57,626 bases of DNA from Xenorhabdus sp. IM139775 (GCF_028598745.1 NZ_JAQRFK010000017.1:1-57626), one strand, 5' to 3'. Counted from the first letter of the stretch, positions 8,420 to 19,599 are shown. The notes: generated by a model not told the origin, from the sequence alone. A program made the numbers and translations.

Positions 8420-9333
8420 TATGATTTTCCTCGTTTGGCTCTGGGGTGAGCCACGTCATAAACTTTGGCCAGATGCTGGAAATCCAGATGGGTATAGATC
8501 TGGGTCGTTGATAAATTTGCATGACCCAATAATTCCTGCACGGCTCGCAGGTCACCGCTGGACTCCAGAATATGGGTGGCAAAAGAGTGACGCAATTTAT
8601 GGGGGTTGATATGGCTGCTGACGCCTTGTCGAATCCCCCATTGCTCAAATCGTTTCTGCACGTTACGGGCGGAGATGCGTTTTCCGCTCTGGCTGGAAAT
8701 GAAAAGCGCATCACTTTCCGGCTCAAACAGCTCGCGCATTTCCAGCCAACGCCGGAGCCATTCCTGCGCCATACGGCCGAACGGCACCTTACGCTCTTTA
8801 CTGCCCTTGCCATGTACCCAAACTTCCCCACTTTCCACATCCAAATGGTGACAATCAAGGCCCACCAGCTCAGACAAACGCAAACCCGCTCCGTACATGA
8901 CTTCCAGCATCGTTCTGTCACGCACTGACAGGGGATCGTTCAGATTAATATTAAGGAGTTGGTTAACTTCATCCACATCCATGTTTTTCGGCAAGTGGCG
9001 TTTTTTTCGCGGAGCACTGACGGTTTTAGCGGGATTGGCAGCCAATTTGTCTTGCATCACCATCCAGTCAAGAAAGCTACGCAGAGAAGAAAGGCGCAGG
9101 GCAAGGCTGGCGGATTGCAAACCCGCCCGACGGCTGCGGGAGGCAAACATTCTGACTTGAGCCGGCTCCAGCGCCTGCCATTCACGGATCCCCATCGCCA
9201 GTGACATTTCCGCCAAAACCGCCAAATGGTGCCGATAGTTTGCCATCGTGAGAGGGCTTAAACGGCGCTCAACCTGTAAATAGCGTAAAAAGTCATCCAC
9301 GGGCGTTAGCAGTAAGTCAATCGGCTGAGTCAT
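8419..9333 (-). CDS. xerC: Site-specific tyrosine recombinase XerC
   Basis: Resolves chromosome dimers at dif together with XerD. It has 304 residues with an N-terminal SAM-like DNA-binding domain (about 10-100) and a catalytic domain. The full active-site set is visible: Arg152 in GLRLSEL, Lys176 in HGKGSKE, His245 and Arg248 in HKLRH, His271 in LGHANL and the nucleophile Tyr280. It overlaps yigA by four bases (ATGA) and yigB by one, showing a tight operon. Confidence 0.97.
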   Translation of the reverse strand: MTQPIDLLLTPVDDFLRYLQVERRLSPLTMANYRHHLAVLAEMSLAMGIREWQALEPAQVRMFASRSRRAGLQSASLALRLSSLRSFLDWMVMQDKLAANPAKTVSAPRKKRHLPKNMDVDEVNQLLNINLNDPLSVRDRTMLEVMYGAGLRLSELVGLDCHHLDVESGEVWVHGKGSKERKVPFGRMAQEWLRRWLEMRELFEPESDALFISSQSGKRISARNVQKRFEQWGIRQGVSSHINPHKLRHSFATHILESSGDLRAVQELLGHANLSTTQIYTHLDFQHLAKVYDVAHPRAKRGKS

Positions 9334-10049
9334 GCGCGTTCAATCCAACGGGACAACAAACCCGGCAGCAACTTCGCCAAATGGTCGAGAATGTCAGTGC
9401 CCATGTCTTCGTGGTAGTGCTGTTTATCATGGCTGTTGAAAATCACCATGCCCAAATCCCCATGTGCGCCTAAAAGGGAAATCGCCACTGAACCAACATG
9501 GCGTGCCTGTGGCATCAACAATAAAATCTCCGGGCCATACAGCCGGCCAAGATAATGGTTTTTTTCACCAAAGCGCTTAATGCGGACAGATTCAAAAGCG
9601 TGACGGGAAATCGCCAGTTCCGGCGAATTCAGTGGCGCGCCAAGCTGCCATTTATCACTGAACAACCGAATATAACTGTTACTCAATCCCAGCGTTTTTG
9701 ACCATGAACTCAGGCAGGAAAGAAAATCCTGCAAGCTCTTGGCACCTGAGAGATTTGACAGCAATTGCAGCAGGCTGCTAAACAGTATTTCATTCTGCTT
9801 CGCCTGTTCGACCAAATAATTCAGATCATCTTCCAAATAGCCGATACGTTTCCTCTGGCGGCTCATATGCCATTCCATCAAAGAGATACTCTCCCGCACC
9901 GGATGGGGAACTCTTATCTTATCGACCATATTGGCATTACGGATAAAAAAATCCGGATTATTCAACAAATAATCCATGACCGATTGATCATCCAGCCGGT
10001 TTTCGCGATGCAATGGATCGTCTTTTTTAGCCATTTTCCAATGCCCCAT
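9330..10049 (-). CDS. yigA: DUF484 family protein YigA
   Basis: Conserved cytoplasmic protein of 239 residues with a GAF-like fold predicted for the family. Its biochemical role is not established. The central segment [23 protein letters not shown], followed by WHM and a short coiled segment, is typical. It lies between dapF and xerC as in E. coli and overlaps xerC by four bases. An ATG five codons downstream is an alternative start; neither has a strong ribosome binding site. Confidence 0.88.
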   Translation of the reverse strand: MGHWKMAKKDDPLHRENRLDDQSVMDYLLNNPDFFIRNANMVDKIRVPHPVRESISLMEWHMSRQRKRIGYLEDDLNYLVEQAKQNEILFSSLLQLLSNLSGAKSLQDFLSCLSSWSKTLGLSNSYIRLFSDKWQLGAPLNSPELAISRHAFESVRIKRFGEKNHYLGRLYGPEILLLMPQARHVGSVAISLLGAHGDLGMVIFNSHDKQHYHEDMGTDILDHLAKLLPGLLSRWIERA

Positions 10050-10097
10050 ATTTCAAGAGTAACTCAGCAAACACTATGTTAATCACAAATGAGTCAA

Positions 10098-10922
10098 TCA
10101 CAAATGAATCGTGCCATCATAGACGTGGGTTGCAGGGCCAGTCATAAAGAGTGGCTTGCCCGGCCCATCCCAGCGAATTTGCAGTGTTCCCCCCGGAAGA
10201 TCAACCCGAACCTGATTATCCAGCAGATTTTGCTGGATACCGACGGCAACGGCGGCACATGCGCCACTGCCACATGCCCGTGTCTCACCAGCACCGCGCT
10301 CAAAGACACGCAACCGAATATGGCTCCGATCGATGATCTGCATAAAACCAATATTGGCCCGTTCAGGAAAACGCTCATGGCTTTCTAACACCGGCCCCAA
10401 TATTGCCACTTCCGCCGTGTTCGCGTCCTCAACCTGTATGACACAGTGAGGGTTCCCCATCGACACAACGCCACAAAGCACCGTGCGCTCAATAGCACGG
10501 ATAATATAGGTTTTCTCAGCCTTATTGGCGCGGAAAGGAACACGCTGCGGTTCAAAATCCGGCTCTCCCATGTTGACACAGACTTGGTCATCATTGGTGA
10601 TACTCAATGTCATGTAGCCCGCTTGCGTGCTGACCTTGATATCTCGCTTATTGGTCAGCCCCTTGAGGCGAACAAAACGGGCGAAGCAACGCGCCCCATT
10701 GCCACACTGGGAAACTTCACTGCCATCAGCATTAAAAATGCGGTAGTGAAAGTCTAAGTCAGGATCATAGGGTGCTTCAACAATCAAAAGTTGATCAAAA
10801 CCGACCCCAGTATTCCGGTTAGCCAGACGGCAAATTAACTCTGGAGAAAAATAAACATTTTGAGTTACTGCATCAACGACCATAAAGTCATTGCCAAGAC
10901 CATGCATTTTGGAGAACTGCAT
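10098..10922 (-). CDS. dapF: Diaminopimelate epimerase DapF
   Basis: Converts LL- to meso-diaminopimelate, used for lysine and peptidoglycan. The ATG at 10922 gives [13 protein letters not shown] and 274 residues, equal to E. coli, with GGAG six bases upstream. A longer frame from an upstream TTG (adding four residues) would use bases of that binding site and is rejected. The catalytic Cys pair is Cys73 in [10 protein letters not shown] and Cys217 in [12 protein letters not shown]. It heads dapF-yigA-xerC-yigB. Confidence 0.97.
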   Translation of the reverse strand: MQFSKMHGLGNDFMVVDAVTQNVYFSPELICRLANRNTGVGFDQLLIVEAPYDPDLDFHYRIFNADGSEVSQCGNGARCFARFVRLKGLTNKRDIKVSTQAGYMTLSITNDDQVCVNMGEPDFEPQRVPFRANKAEKTYIIRAIERTVLCGVVSMGNPHCVIQVEDANTAEVAILGPVLESHERFPERANIGFMQIIDRSHIRLRVFERGAGETRACGSGACAAVAVGIQQNLLDNQVRVDLPGGTLQIRWDGPGKPLFMTGPATHVYDGTIHL

Positions 10923-10962
10923 ATACGGCTCCAAGAGAAATCACATTACCGAATCACTATCA

Positions 10963-11151
10963 TTAAGCGTCCATTGATCTATTGTCTTTTAATAAACTGT
11001 TTTCTGACAATTTTCCTTCCGCCGCTTTGTGCACAGATGCCTGTGTTGCTGAGGTTTCCACAGGGGGAAAATAAAGGGGCCCTTTCAAGCCACAACCAGT
11101 CAGGGAAAGTAATGTTATGATAGTCAGTGACCAACGGAGTTGTTTTTTCAT
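10963..11151 (-). CDS. lptM: LPS-assembly lipoprotein LptM (YifL)
   Basis: Small lipoprotein of 62 residues. The signal peptide (KKQLRW then a hydrophobic stretch) ends in the lipobox LTGC with the acylated Cys near 20. The next residues, GLKGPLYFPP, are the conserved motif of the family. E. coli LptM is reported to bind the LptD/E translocon and help LptD mature. It lies directly upstream of dapF, as in E. coli, 40 bases from its start. Confidence 0.92.
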   Translation of the reverse strand: MKKQLRWSLTIITLLSLTGCGLKGPLYFPPVETSATQASVHKAAEGKLSENSLLKDNRSMDA

Positions 11152-11229
11152 TATATTAATGCCTGTGATTCATGCGCCAATACTCTCTATAATCGCAGCT
11201 AGACCCTGAAAAGCAAATAGGAAATAAAC

Positions 11230-11550
11230 ATGAACGATAGCGAATTTCATCAATTGGCAGATCAATTGATGCTTCATCTTGAACAGCAACTGGATAATTA
11301 TGATGGAGATTCGGATATTGACTATGAAACCAACGGCGGTGTGATGACACTGAGTTTTGAAAACGGCAGCAAAATCATTATTAACCGCCAAGAACCTTTT
11401 CATCAGATATGGCTGGCAACCAAAAATGGCGGTTACCATTTTGATTATCAGGATAGTCAGTGGATTTGTGACCGCAGTGGTAACGATTTTATCTCCATGC
11501 TGGCACACGCGATAACGGCCCAAAGCGGTGAGCCATTTCAATTTTCGTGA
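11230..11550 (+). CDS. cyaY: Frataxin-like protein CyaY
   Basis: Bacterial frataxin of 106 residues that binds iron and tunes the IscS cysteine desulfurase in Fe-S cluster assembly. The acidic helix at the N-terminus ([22 protein letters not shown]...DGDSDIDYE) and the sheet motif [17 protein letters not shown] are the family hallmarks. AATAGGAAATAAAC precedes the ATG. It is transcribed divergently from lptM and convergently with cyaA. Confidence 0.96.
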   Translation: MNDSEFHQLADQLMLHLEQQLDNYDGDSDIDYETNGGVMTLSFENGSKIIINRQEPFHQIWLATKNGGYHFDYQDSQWICDRSGNDFISMLAHAITAQSGEPFQFS

Positions 11551-11652
11551 ATATTTTTCACGTCAATCCAGTAAAAACCATGATGTCACCCAAAAGCGCC
11601 TGATAAAACAGGCGTTTAGTGTCATTGATAAAAAAGATCAAAAAGCAAAATA

Positions 11653-14265
11653 TCAATAGTGATACAACGAACGGTAAGGATCATGCGCCCGGCATGTCTT
11701 ATCAAGACGCACCTCAACATGCAGCTTTGCATCATTCGCTTCGATATCACCCACCGGATACACGCCTTCTATAAACGGAGTGACATGGGTGCGCTCACCT
11801 TTCTTAACGATTTGATAAAACTGCGGCAAATTGAAATTGACAAAACTGGAGCCATACGTAAAACGATCATGCGATGATGAATAAAAGCGGCTGATATCCC
11901 GCACTAATTCTTCTTTGCTTCCTTCACAATGGGAATAAATTTCCACCCGATTTGATTCATCAAGGATATAAATATTGAATCCCTGATCATTGTCGATATC
12001 TTCGAAAAAAAACTGGATAATTCCCTCGCAGGCAAAACCGTCTATGACCGGGGGTAAGTGTTTTTCTTTGGTATCAATTTTGACGGGCAGGCCATGCAGT
12101 TTAGTATTGGAAATCGCCCCATAGAACTCTACGGCATTTTCCAGTTTTTGCACCGAAACGTTTAAGCGTTCGAAGAATAATCCCCATGTTTGCCCTGAAA
12201 TCCGTAACGCCTTAAAGCGATTTGGATCTTGCCGATTGCTGGACAGGCGTAACTCTATACACTCCGACACTAATTGCTGGATACGGGTGCAGATCAATCC
12301 ACGTAAGTGCTTGCTATAACAGAAGACATCAACATCCGCTGGGGGCGCTGCATCTTGATGCATTTTGCCCAATATGGTCTTTAATGCTTCCAGTACCGAT
12401 TGTTCACCACTGAAATGCAGGGTTCTCACTTCATTCCATGAATTGCGATAAAGCAAATCAATGCTGCCGACCAGACATTGCTGCAATTCACCAAAACTGA
12501 AAACATTCAGGCTCCGTAAATCAAAACGAACCATTTGTTCGGAAAAGGCTGCCGTTGGATCTTGCTCTAAATTGACAATGATCGCCAAATGACGAATTTC
12601 ACACGGACTGTAGAGTGCTTTTGGTGTGGGTGCCGGTAAGCGGATCGGGAAATGGGAGGCAATATCATTCACCAAATCACCGAGTTTTTGCTTGTCACAC
12701 TGGGACTTCCCATGATGAATATGGAGCTGGGTTTCTTTGGTCAACAGGCCATTGAAATAGGTCCAGGAAACTAATTTATTCAGATAACGATTGAATTCCA
12801 GCGGTTGGTGACCAATGATCGATTCAATGGTGGGGGCATGGTTATAAAGATACCAGCCACTTCGGTTGACTCGCCCGGGCGGCACATAAATAAAGGTCAG
12901 ATCCTGTTCTGACAGATCCGGTGATATCTGCGGATTGACCAACGTCACTTTACCGGGCAATGCTTCAAAAGCCGCATACAATTTACGGGTCAATACGCCA
13001 ATATCCTGCGGGCTGGCACTCACACTTAAATTATTGCGGCGGGCAAAACGGATCAGGTTGCGATAACTCTGCATCATGGTATCAAGCAATTCATTATGAG
13101 CATCACGCACCTGCCCAATTTTCCAGGCATTACGGTTATCCAACATGGCCAGTTTATTGTCATCCCACTCCCATTCGCGTACCAACTGGGAGATCACCTG
13201 ACGACGCCAGCCTGTACAACCTTTGTCACCCTGACTTTCCGGTAATTTCTCGCACACCTTCAGATAAAAACAACGACGCGCCAAATCAAGGCGCGTAAGA
13301 TCGTCCGTGGCAGTCAGGTAGCGGGTGACACGCTCCAGCATCAGGCTATAGGCATCAAGGCCAAAGGAGACAATTGCGCCGTCATGAAAATATTGCTTCA
13401 TCTCCATTGCCAGAAGTTTTCCATTGGGATATTCCCATGAATAAGCCTCCAACAACAGACTCTTTAATACTGCCTTATAAGGTGAGTCCACGCTTTTATA
13501 AAGCTGCCAAAGACTTGCCCCAAAATATTCTTCTGCCGACAATTCGCCCAGACCGCCCAAGTCCAACCATTCATTTGGCGTCAACACCCCTTGGGCATAA
13601 AGAGAAAGGACATACTCATCATAATTCGCTTCTTCTTCCACCGGGACCATTGCCCACAACAAGCGTTTGCCGGCCATGCAGACCGCCGTGCGATAAAATT
13701 CATCAAGCAGGAGGATATGTTGGGTAGAACCACAATCTTCACCGTTCAAACTACCACAGGCATTATGCCGAAAACGGTTTTCATCAATCAGGAAAAAGGT
13801 CACCTCAATGCCCAGTGACGCTGCCCACTGTTCTATTAAGGTACATTTTTGTTCCAGCAAGGCTTTCTCATCACTGTCCAACCAAGATTGGTGGCAGACC
13901 CAAACATCCACATCAGAAGAGCAGCTTTGCCCGATAGAAGAGGTACTGCCCATAGAGTAAATCCCCGTAATCGGCAATTCACCATTGGACGTATGTGACA
14001 ATACCTCTGGCAAGACACAAGCCAACTGGTTGTCCAGATCATTAATCCAAAACCGCTGTGCTTCATCAGGCATAAAAAAGCAAACACCATGAGGAACGTT
14101 GCTTTTGATATAGCCCGGCATCATTGGATGATGATAATGTAATAATACTGGAATTAAACTATAAACTTGCTTGAAAGCATCACCCATTAAGCTGGTGGCG
14201 CGTTCTAATCTAAGTTGGTTAATTGCATCCAGTCGCTGTTTCAGTGTTTCAATATAGAGATACAA
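11653..14265 (-). CDS. cyaA: Class I adenylate cyclase CyaA
   Basis: Makes cAMP for CRP. It has 870 residues against 848 in E. coli. The N-terminal catalytic half carries [21 protein letters not shown] near 105-125 with the nucleotidyltransferase GS...DxD pattern. The C-terminal half is the glucose-sensing regulatory region controlled by EIIA-Glc. The start is TTG (TTGTATCTCTAT = MYLY), the same rare start used in E. coli, where it limits synthesis. A CRP site lies 107 bases upstream. The tail after about residue 820 differs from E. coli. Confidence 0.97.
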   Translation of the reverse strand: MYLYIETLKQRLDAINQLRLERATSLMGDAFKQVYSLIPVLLHYHHPMMPGYIKSNVPHGVCFFMPDEAQRFWINDLDNQLACVLPEVLSHTSNGELPITGIYSMGSTSSIGQSCSSDVDVWVCHQSWLDSDEKALLEQKCTLIEQWAASLGIEVTFFLIDENRFRHNACGSLNGEDCGSTQHILLLDEFYRTAVCMAGKRLLWAMVPVEEEANYDEYVLSLYAQGVLTPNEWLDLGGLGELSAEEYFGASLWQLYKSVDSPYKAVLKSLLLEAYSWEYPNGKLLAMEMKQYFHDGAIVSFGLDAYSLMLERVTRYLTATDDLTRLDLARRCFYLKVCEKLPESQGDKGCTGWRRQVISQLVREWEWDDNKLAMLDNRNAWKIGQVRDAHNELLDTMMQSYRNLIRFARRNNLSVSASPQDIGVLTRKLYAAFEALPGKVTLVNPQISPDLSEQDLTFIYVPPGRVNRSGWYLYNHAPTIESIIGHQPLEFNRYLNKLVSWTYFNGLLTKETQLHIHHGKSQCDKQKLGDLVNDIASHFPIRLPAPTPKALYSPCEIRHLAIIVNLEQDPTAAFSEQMVRFDLRSLNVFSFGELQQCLVGSIDLLYRNSWNEVRTLHFSGEQSVLEALKTILGKMHQDAAPPADVDVFCYSKHLRGLICTRIQQLVSECIELRLSSNRQDPNRFKALRISGQTWGLFFERLNVSVQKLENAVEFYGAISNTKLHGLPVKIDTKEKHLPPVIDGFACEGIIQFFFEDIDNDQGFNIYILDESNRVEIYSHCEGSKEELVRDISRFYSSSHDRFTYGSSFVNFNLPQFYQIVKKGERTHVTPFIEGVYPVGDIEANDAKLHVEVRLDKTCRAHDPYRSLYHY

Positions 14266-14915
14266 GAGTTTCGCCTGATATCAGTTCCAGTGCCCAAAGT
14301 AGTCCCCTGTTTCCGATAACGCGTGGTATTACAAGATTATTTAAAATTATTTTTACAAACTTATTGTCGGAAACGTGATCAATTTAACACCTTGCAGTCA
14401 AAGCGTAAAGTACGCAATACCATCTTTTCTCGTCACCTGCAATAGCCAAAACCTAATTAACTCGTTGTAAAATATTAAGTTAATCACGAAATAGACACAA
14501 TAATATGCTTTTTTAGAATGACTATTAACATTGTTAATTTTTCATCTTGTGGATGTAAAGCATTGTAAATACATCACTCTTCTATAAATCGCTAATCTAA
14601 GCATATTTTTCTCTTGTTAAATATTTTTGCTGCTTTTTTTCATCACGCTAAACACAAATGTCAATTTGCTTTTAAATCAATCTTTTTGCTTATTTTCTCT
14701 ATTTGAATAAAATATTATTTTAATAATTAAAATTATTTTTATCTTATAATCGGTATATCCATTAACTATTTTGATTTTTTCCTGACTTTTTCGTCACTGG
14801 AAAAAAAATCATTGAGATGTTAAAACTGGCACTATTTTCTGACTAATTGGTGACAACGGGTGGCCAAAAGCCATTATTTCCAATCAATCAATACACTTAC
14901 CCAATATATATATCC
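14266..14915. other. Divergent cyaA-hemC control region, 650 bp, very AT-rich
   Basis: Holds the CRP site and, by position, the promoters of both genes. From about 14440 to 14800 the sequence is strongly AT-rich with runs of A and T, suitable for curved DNA or nucleoid-protein binding. No small gene, repeat or hairpin with a U run was found. Confidence 0.5.
14371..14392 (-). promoter_or_regulatory. CRP-binding site of the cyaA promoter
   Basis: On the minus strand the site reads AGGTGTTAAATTGATCACG followed by TTT. I recall the same sequence at the E. coli cyaA P2 promoter, where CRP-cAMP represses. Its position upstream of the TTG start and its conservation in an otherwise diverged spacer support the same feedback here. 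Confidence 0.75.
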
Positions 14916-15857
14916 ATGACAATGAAAACCATTCGCATCGCTACCCGCCAAAGCCCATTAGCTATGTGGCAAGCGCAATATGTTCAAAAGCAACTGAAAC
15001 ACTTTCATCCGGAATTGCAAGTCGAGCTGGTTCCGATGGTGACACGCGGCGATATTATCCTCGATACCCCATTGGCAAAGGTCGGCGGCAAGGGGCTGTT
15101 TGTGAAGGAATTGGAGCTGGCCCTGCTTGAAAAGCGGGCTGATATTGCCGTCCACTCCATGAAAGATGTCCCGGTCGAATTTCCTGATGGTTTGGGGTTG
15201 GTCACAATCTGCGAACGGGATGATCCACGGGATGCTTTTGTTTCAGTAAAATACGCCTCGCTCGATGACCTCCCCGTCGGCAGTGTTGTGGGGACATCCA
15301 GCCTGCGCCGCCAGTGCCAAATCCGTCAGCAACGTCCTGATCTGGTAGTTCGTGATTTGCGCGGTAATGTCGGTACGCGTTTAAGTAAGCTCGATAACGG
15401 CGATTATGACGCCATTATTCTTGCAACCGCGGGGCTGAAACGGTTAGGGCTGGAAGAACGCATCCGTATGCCATTAGCGCCTGAGTTATTGCTGCCAGCC
15501 GTCGGTCAAGGGGCGGTAGGTATTGAATGCCGGCTTGATGATCATCAGACCCGTGAACTGCTGTCCCCCTTGAACCACGCCAGAACAGAAGTCTGCGTTC
15601 TCGCTGAAAGAGCCATGAACACTCGCCTTGAAGGCGGCTGCCAAGTACCGATTGGCAGTTATGCCGTCTGGCAGGAAGAGCGTATTTGGCTACGCGCACT
15701 CGTTGGCGCCCCGGATGGCACAGTGATCGTGCGCGGTGAAAGAGTGGTATCACCCAAAGACGCCCGTCAAGCGGGTATCGCATTGGCGGAAGAATTATTG
15801 GAGAAAGGCGCACGCCAGATTTTGGCTGGCGTATACCAGAGGAATCCACCGGAATGA
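14916..15857 (+). CDS. hemC: Hydroxymethylbilane synthase HemC
   Basis: Porphobilinogen deaminase: joins four porphobilinogens to hydroxymethylbilane in heme/siroheme synthesis. The ATG at 14916 gives [11 protein letters not shown] and 313 residues, the E. coli length. The second ATG two codons later is equally possible, and no good ribosome binding site is seen for either. Conserved features are [39 protein letters not shown] and the dipyrromethane-binding Cys in EGGCQVPIG near 242. It heads hemCDXY and overlaps hemD by four bases. Confidence 0.96.
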   Translation: MTMKTIRIATRQSPLAMWQAQYVQKQLKHFHPELQVELVPMVTRGDIILDTPLAKVGGKGLFVKELELALLEKRADIAVHSMKDVPVEFPDGLGLVTICERDDPRDAFVSVKYASLDDLPVGSVVGTSSLRRQCQIRQQRPDLVVRDLRGNVGTRLSKLDNGDYDAIILATAGLKRLGLEERIRMPLAPELLLPAVGQGAVGIECRLDDHQTRELLSPLNHARTEVCVLAERAMNTRLEGGCQVPIGSYAVWQEERIWLRALVGAPDGTVIVRGERVVSPKDARQAGIALAEELLEKGARQILAGVYQRNPPE

Positions 15858-16594
15858 GTATTTTGATCACCCGCCCCGCCCCTGCCGGAGAGGAATTGGT
15901 CAAGCGGCTGAGGTCTATGGGAAAATCAGCCTTTAGCGCCCCCCTTATCGACATTCACCCTGGGGCGGATTTACCATTACTGTCACAAAAACTGCAATGG
16001 CTATCTGCGGGAGATCTGGTTTTTCTCTTATCAAAAAATGCCGTCCATTATGCCAATGAGCGACTTATGCAAGAAGGCCAGTCATGGCCTCATCAGTTAT
16101 CTTATTATGGTATCGGCAAATCAACTTCCCTGATGTTTCATCAGCTCACTGGGTTGGAAATCGGCTGCTCTGGGCAAGGTGAAACCAGTGAAGATCTACT
16201 GCAACTTCCCGTTTTACAAAAAATGGACAATAAAAAGAGTTTATTGCTCCGGGGCAATGGTGGCCGCGAAGTGATCGCTTCAACATTAAGGTTACGGGGA
16301 GGTGAAGTCGATTACTGTGAATGTTATTCACGCCAGCCGGTCAAATATGATGCCGCCAATTTCAGTCGTCACTGGCTGCAATGTGATATAAAAACCCTCG
16401 TGGTTACCAGTGGCGAAATGCTGCAACTATTATATAACTTAGTCACTGATAGCGATGGGAAAGCATGGTTACTGAATTGCAGGCTGATTGTGGTCAGCGA
16501 ACGCCTTGCTGATATCGCCCGATCTCTGGGCTGGCAAACAATAAAAGTCGCCAAAAGTGCAGATAATGACGCCTTAATCCAGGCGCTGGAATAA
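15854..16594 (+). CDS. hemD: Uroporphyrinogen-III synthase HemD
   Basis: Closes and inverts ring D of hydroxymethylbilane to give uroporphyrinogen III. The 246 residues equal E. coli HemD. The family is poorly conserved; visible marks are the N-terminal [24 protein letters not shown] near 85 and [10 protein letters not shown] near 130. The start ATG overlaps the hemC stop (ATGA), so translation is coupled. Confidence 0.94.
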   Translation: MSILITRPAPAGEELVKRLRSMGKSAFSAPLIDIHPGADLPLLSQKLQWLSAGDLVFLLSKNAVHYANERLMQEGQSWPHQLSYYGIGKSTSLMFHQLTGLEIGCSGQGETSEDLLQLPVLQKMDNKKSLLLRGNGGREVIASTLRLRGGEVDYCECYSRQPVKYDAANFSRHWLQCDIKTLVVTSGEMLQLLYNLVTDSDGKAWLLNCRLIVVSERLADIARSLGWQTIKVAKSADNDALIQALE

Positions 16595-16615
16595 ATTAAT
16601 ATGGGATGTCCAATT

Positions 16616-17848
16616 ATGACGGAACAAAAGCAAACCACCGATGCGGTTGAGACAAAACGCCCTCAGCAACCTGCAACGGCTCCCCATAAATCCAAGAGTG
16701 ATGGATGGGTGGGCAATACGCTCTCAATTGCCATTTCACTGGCGATAGGGGTTGGTGGTCTTTATATTTATTATCATGGTCAACAGCAGAATGCGGCATT
16801 AAGCGACAAAAATCTTGCGCTTCAACAAGAGATTGCTTCTCTGACACAGCAGCAGTCTGCCGATAAACAAAATGTTGATGCCAAACTCCAAGAACTGGCG
16901 GCATCGTTACAACAAGCCAATGCACAAAACCAGCAGCTAGATGATCGCATTGCAGAGCTTCGCAACCGTGTTTCGGCATTGTCAAACACAGATATCGAAA
17001 ACTGGCGGCTGGCGCAGGCAAGCTCCCTCGTTAAGATGGCTGGCCGAAAAGTCTGGGGCGAGCAAGATATCACCACCGCCATCGCCTTGCTGAAAGATGC
17101 TGACCAGAATCTGGCTGAAATGAATGATCCCAGCCTGCTCTATGCCCGTGAAGCTATCATGGCAGACATCAATACCCTGACCAAAATCAAGCAGATTGAT
17201 TTAGATGGCATTATCCTGATGCTGAATCAGTTATCAAATCAGGTTGATCATTTACGCCTTGCCAATAAAGTAGAGCAAGCCACATCAGGGCAAGCCAATC
17301 AGCATGAAATCACCGCTTCACTCTCTGACTGGCGTCAAAACCTCAGCAATAGCTGGCACAGCTTTATGGATAACTTCATTACCATTACCCCGCGTGATAA
17401 CAGCAAAGCGCCGCTGCTGGCACCCAATCAGGGAGTTTACCTCCGCGAGAACATTCGTTCCAAACTGCTCATTGCTGCGCAGGCCGTTCCCCGCCATCAG
17501 GTTAAAATTTATCAGGATGCGTTAGATAATGTTCAAACTTGGGTGAAGACTTATTTTGAAACCACTTCCCCAGATGCCGAAAACTTTTTAAAAAATGTGG
17601 ATTCACTGCAAAAAAGACCGCTGTCTATTGATGTTCCTGAACAACTGAGCAGCCAGTCAATATTGGCAGAGCTGGTACGTAAACGTATCTACAATTTACC
17701 GCATTCAACGTTACCGCATTCAAAGCCATTGCCTCACGCCAAGCCATCCCAAACGGGTTCTCAACCAGACACTCAGCCTGATGCGCAATCACTGCCGGCG
17801 ACAACAGAAACGACCGATCAGGCAAAAAATCCGGCTGAGGAGATCTGA
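16616..17848 (+). CDS. hemX: Inner-membrane protein HemX
   Basis: Single-pass membrane protein with a large periplasmic domain. The name suggests a uroporphyrin methyltransferase, but that activity is not supported for E. coli HemX and the real role is unclear. The start MTEQKQTTD matches E. coli HemX, giving 410 residues. A basic cytoplasmic segment is followed by one membrane helix near 35-55, then a coiled coil of Q- and A-rich heptads (about 60-125) and the DUF513 body. The C-terminal tail is low complexity, with repeats of LPHS/LPHA and QPD. It lies between hemD and hemY in one operon. Confidence 0.93.
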   Translation: MTEQKQTTDAVETKRPQQPATAPHKSKSDGWVGNTLSIAISLAIGVGGLYIYYHGQQQNAALSDKNLALQQEIASLTQQQSADKQNVDAKLQELAASLQQANAQNQQLDDRIAELRNRVSALSNTDIENWRLAQASSLVKMAGRKVWGEQDITTAIALLKDADQNLAEMNDPSLLYAREAIMADINTLTKIKQIDLDGIILMLNQLSNQVDHLRLANKVEQATSGQANQHEITASLSDWRQNLSNSWHSFMDNFITITPRDNSKAPLLAPNQGVYLRENIRSKLLIAAQAVPRHQVKIYQDALDNVQTWVKTYFETTSPDAENFLKNVDSLQKRPLSIDVPEQLSSQSILAELVRKRIYNLPHSTLPHSKPLPHAKPSQTGSQPDTQPDAQSLPATTETTDQAKNPAEEI

Positions 17849-17850
17849 AC

Positions 17851-19056
17851 ATGCTGAAAGTCTTATTGCTGTTCGTTATCCTGATTGTGGGGATTGTACT
17901 CGGCCCCTTGATGTCAGGTCATCAAGGGTATGTTTTGATCCAGACGGACGAGCATAATATCACCACCAGTATCACCGGGCTGGTGATCATCTTCCTTCTG
18001 CTGCAATTCCTGCTGATTTTTATCGGTTGGTGCTATCGCCGCTTAAAACGCACCGGCACATCCACCCATAGTTGGATCTTTGGTGGGTATAAGCGTAATC
18101 GTGCCCGTTCACAAACCAAACGGGCACTGCTGAAACTCGCCGAAGGGGACTTCAGGCAGGCTGAACGCCTGATGGCACGCAACGCTGACCATGCAGAACT
18201 TCCGGTCGTGAACTATTTGCTGGCCGCAGAAGCCGCTCAACGGCGTGGTGATTATTTTCAAACCAACCAATATATTGCACAAGCGGCAGAAGTGGCTGAT
18301 AAAGACCAGCTTCCCGTTGATATCAGCCGTGTGCGCGTCCAACTGGCACAAGGTGACATTCATGCCGCACGCAAGGGTGTGGATAAATTGCTGGATCATG
18401 CGCCCCGTCACCCTGAGGTCTTGCGATTGGCTGAACAGGCTTACTCTCTTTCCGGTGCTTATCAATCCCTGATTGATATTTTGCCTTCTATGCTGAAAGT
18501 AAACCTGCACAGTGAAGACGGGATCTTTAAATTGCGTCAGCAAGCCTATAGCGGATTAATGAATCAGGTTATGGCAGAGAAAGGCAGCGCTGGCCTGAAA
18601 ATATGGTGGAAAGATCAAAGCCGCAAAATTCGCCATGACATTGTGCTGCAAGTCGTGATGGCGGAGCATTTGATGGAATGCAATGATCACGAAACGGCTC
18701 AACAAATCATTTTGGATGGGCTAAAACAGCAGTACGACGAACGTCTCCTGCTATTAATTCCACACCTTAAGACAACGGATCCTACAGCCATAAAGAAAGC
18801 CCTTTCTCACCTATTAAAGCAACATGGTGCTACCCCATTGCTCAACAGTACGCTGGGGCAGGTTGCTTTGCGTCATGGTGAATGGGCACATGCGGAATCG
18901 GCATTTAGGGCAGCGTTGGCACAGCGACCCGATGCCCATGATTACGCATGGCTTGCCGATGCGCTGGACAGATTGCAAAAACATGAAGAAGCAACTCAAA
19001 CCCGTAAAAAGGGCTTTATGCTGACTTTAAAGCGTGACAGTGACGTCGAAGAATAA
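17851..19056 (+). CDS. hemY: Inner-membrane TPR protein HemY
   Basis: Protein of 401 residues with two N-terminal membrane helices (about 1-22 and 40-62) and a C-terminal tetratricopeptide-repeat domain, for example HGEWAHAESAFRAALAQRPD. It is thought to assist late heme synthesis, and the exact role is not settled. It starts three bases after the hemX stop. It is the last gene of hemCDXY. Confidence 0.94.
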   Translation: MLKVLLLFVILIVGIVLGPLMSGHQGYVLIQTDEHNITTSITGLVIIFLLLQFLLIFIGWCYRRLKRTGTSTHSWIFGGYKRNRARSQTKRALLKLAEGDFRQAERLMARNADHAELPVVNYLLAAEAAQRRGDYFQTNQYIAQAAEVADKDQLPVDISRVRVQLAQGDIHAARKGVDKLLDHAPRHPEVLRLAEQAYSLSGAYQSLIDILPSMLKVNLHSEDGIFKLRQQAYSGLMNQVMAEKGSAGLKIWWKDQSRKIRHDIVLQVVMAEHLMECNDHETAQQIILDGLKQQYDERLLLLIPHLKTTDPTAIKKALSHLLKQHGATPLLNSTLGQVALRHGEWAHAESAFRAALAQRPDAHDYAWLADALDRLQKHEEATQTRKKGFMLTLKRDSDVEE

Positions 19057-19203
19057 ATGAAGGCATGACTTCTACCTCAGTTAACGATGATCGATGTATG
19101 GATGCCGTTGAGTCGTTAACCGGGGTCTATCCCATGGAATTCAGGCTTCACCATTGAAGCCAGTGGCAAACTGACTGAAGTTTATCCCCACTTTTCTACA
19201 GGC

Positions 19204-19234
19204 AAAAAAAACACCTATCAAACAAGACAGGTGT
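19204..19234 (-). terminator. Intrinsic terminator of glmZ
   Basis: ACACCTGTC pairs with GATAGGTGT (9 bp, one G-U pair) around TTGTTT and is followed by eight U residues on the minus strand. Confidence 0.85.
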
Positions 19235-19414
19235 ATAAATACAATCAGGTCTACAGACGGATAGTGCCTCACTCAACGTTGTGTCCGGTTTGCGATGAAA
19301 AGACAGAATGCTCACTCATCTATAACATGGACCATAGGCACCGACAATCAGCTCTACATCATCCTGAGGTTTATGAAGTCATAGACTGTCATAAGGAGTG
19401 GGATGAGTATCTAC
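19204..19414 (-). ncRNA. glmZ: Small RNA GlmZ
   Basis: On the minus strand the RNA begins GTAGATACTCATCCCAC and contains GGACACAACGTTGAGTGA (19269-19286). Both match E. coli GlmZ as I remember it, and glmZ lies next to hemY in E. coli as well. At about 211 nt it is the expected length. Full-length GlmZ with Hfq pairs with the glmS leader and activates glucosamine-6-phosphate synthase; RapZ and RNase E process it when not needed. A 63-codon frame on the opposite strand is only its shadow. The 3' end is the intrinsic terminator at 19204-19234. Confidence 0.88.
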
Positions 19415-19426
19415 GATCTTAATAAT

Positions 19427-19440
19427 GCATTTTACGTGCC
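19427..19440 (-). promoter_or_regulatory. Sigma-54 promoter of glmZ
   Basis: The minus strand reads TTGGCACGTAAAATGCAT. The -24 GG and -12 GC are separated by exactly ten bases, and the start of GlmZ falls 12-13 bases after the GC, as sigma-54 requires. Sigma-54 control of glmY/glmZ is known in several Enterobacterales, while E. coli glmZ uses sigma-70. An overlapping sigma-70 -10 (TATTAA) is possible but has no clear -35. Confidence 0.8.
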
Positions 19441-19535
19441 AATTTTCTCAATCTGGATAAACCTTCCTTATCCAAGATTTGTCAGGCTTTCCATAATAAA
19501 CAGCCTGACTTTCACCAAGTATCGTTAAAAAGACC

Positions 19536-19551
19536 GTCTCTCATTTGAGAC
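19536..19551. promoter_or_regulatory. GlrR-type activator site 1 upstream of glmZ
   Basis: GTCTCTCATTTGAGAC is an inverted repeat with the arrangement GTC-N10-GAC, centred about 130 bases before the glmZ start. GlrR (QseF), the response regulator of the GlrK-GlrR pair, is reported to bind TGTC-N10-GACA upstream of sigma-54 glmY/glmZ promoters. The outer bases here are C and G instead of T and A. Confidence 0.68.
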
Positions 19552-19599
19552 GCCCTTTGAGCTTTTTACATATAGTTGATATAAATCATGATGTTAAAT

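Noticed and set aside
19231-19422. A 63-codon frame on the plus strand after hemY, at first taken for a decayed gene
   Set aside because: It is the complement of glmZ, whose conserved RNA segments, promoter and terminator explain the sequence.
19557-19585. A sigma-70-like promoter (TTGAGC, 17 bases, TATAAA) on the plus strand between the two GlrR-type palindromes
   Set aside because: No gene follows, and the palindromes are better explained as activator sites for glmZ on the other strand.
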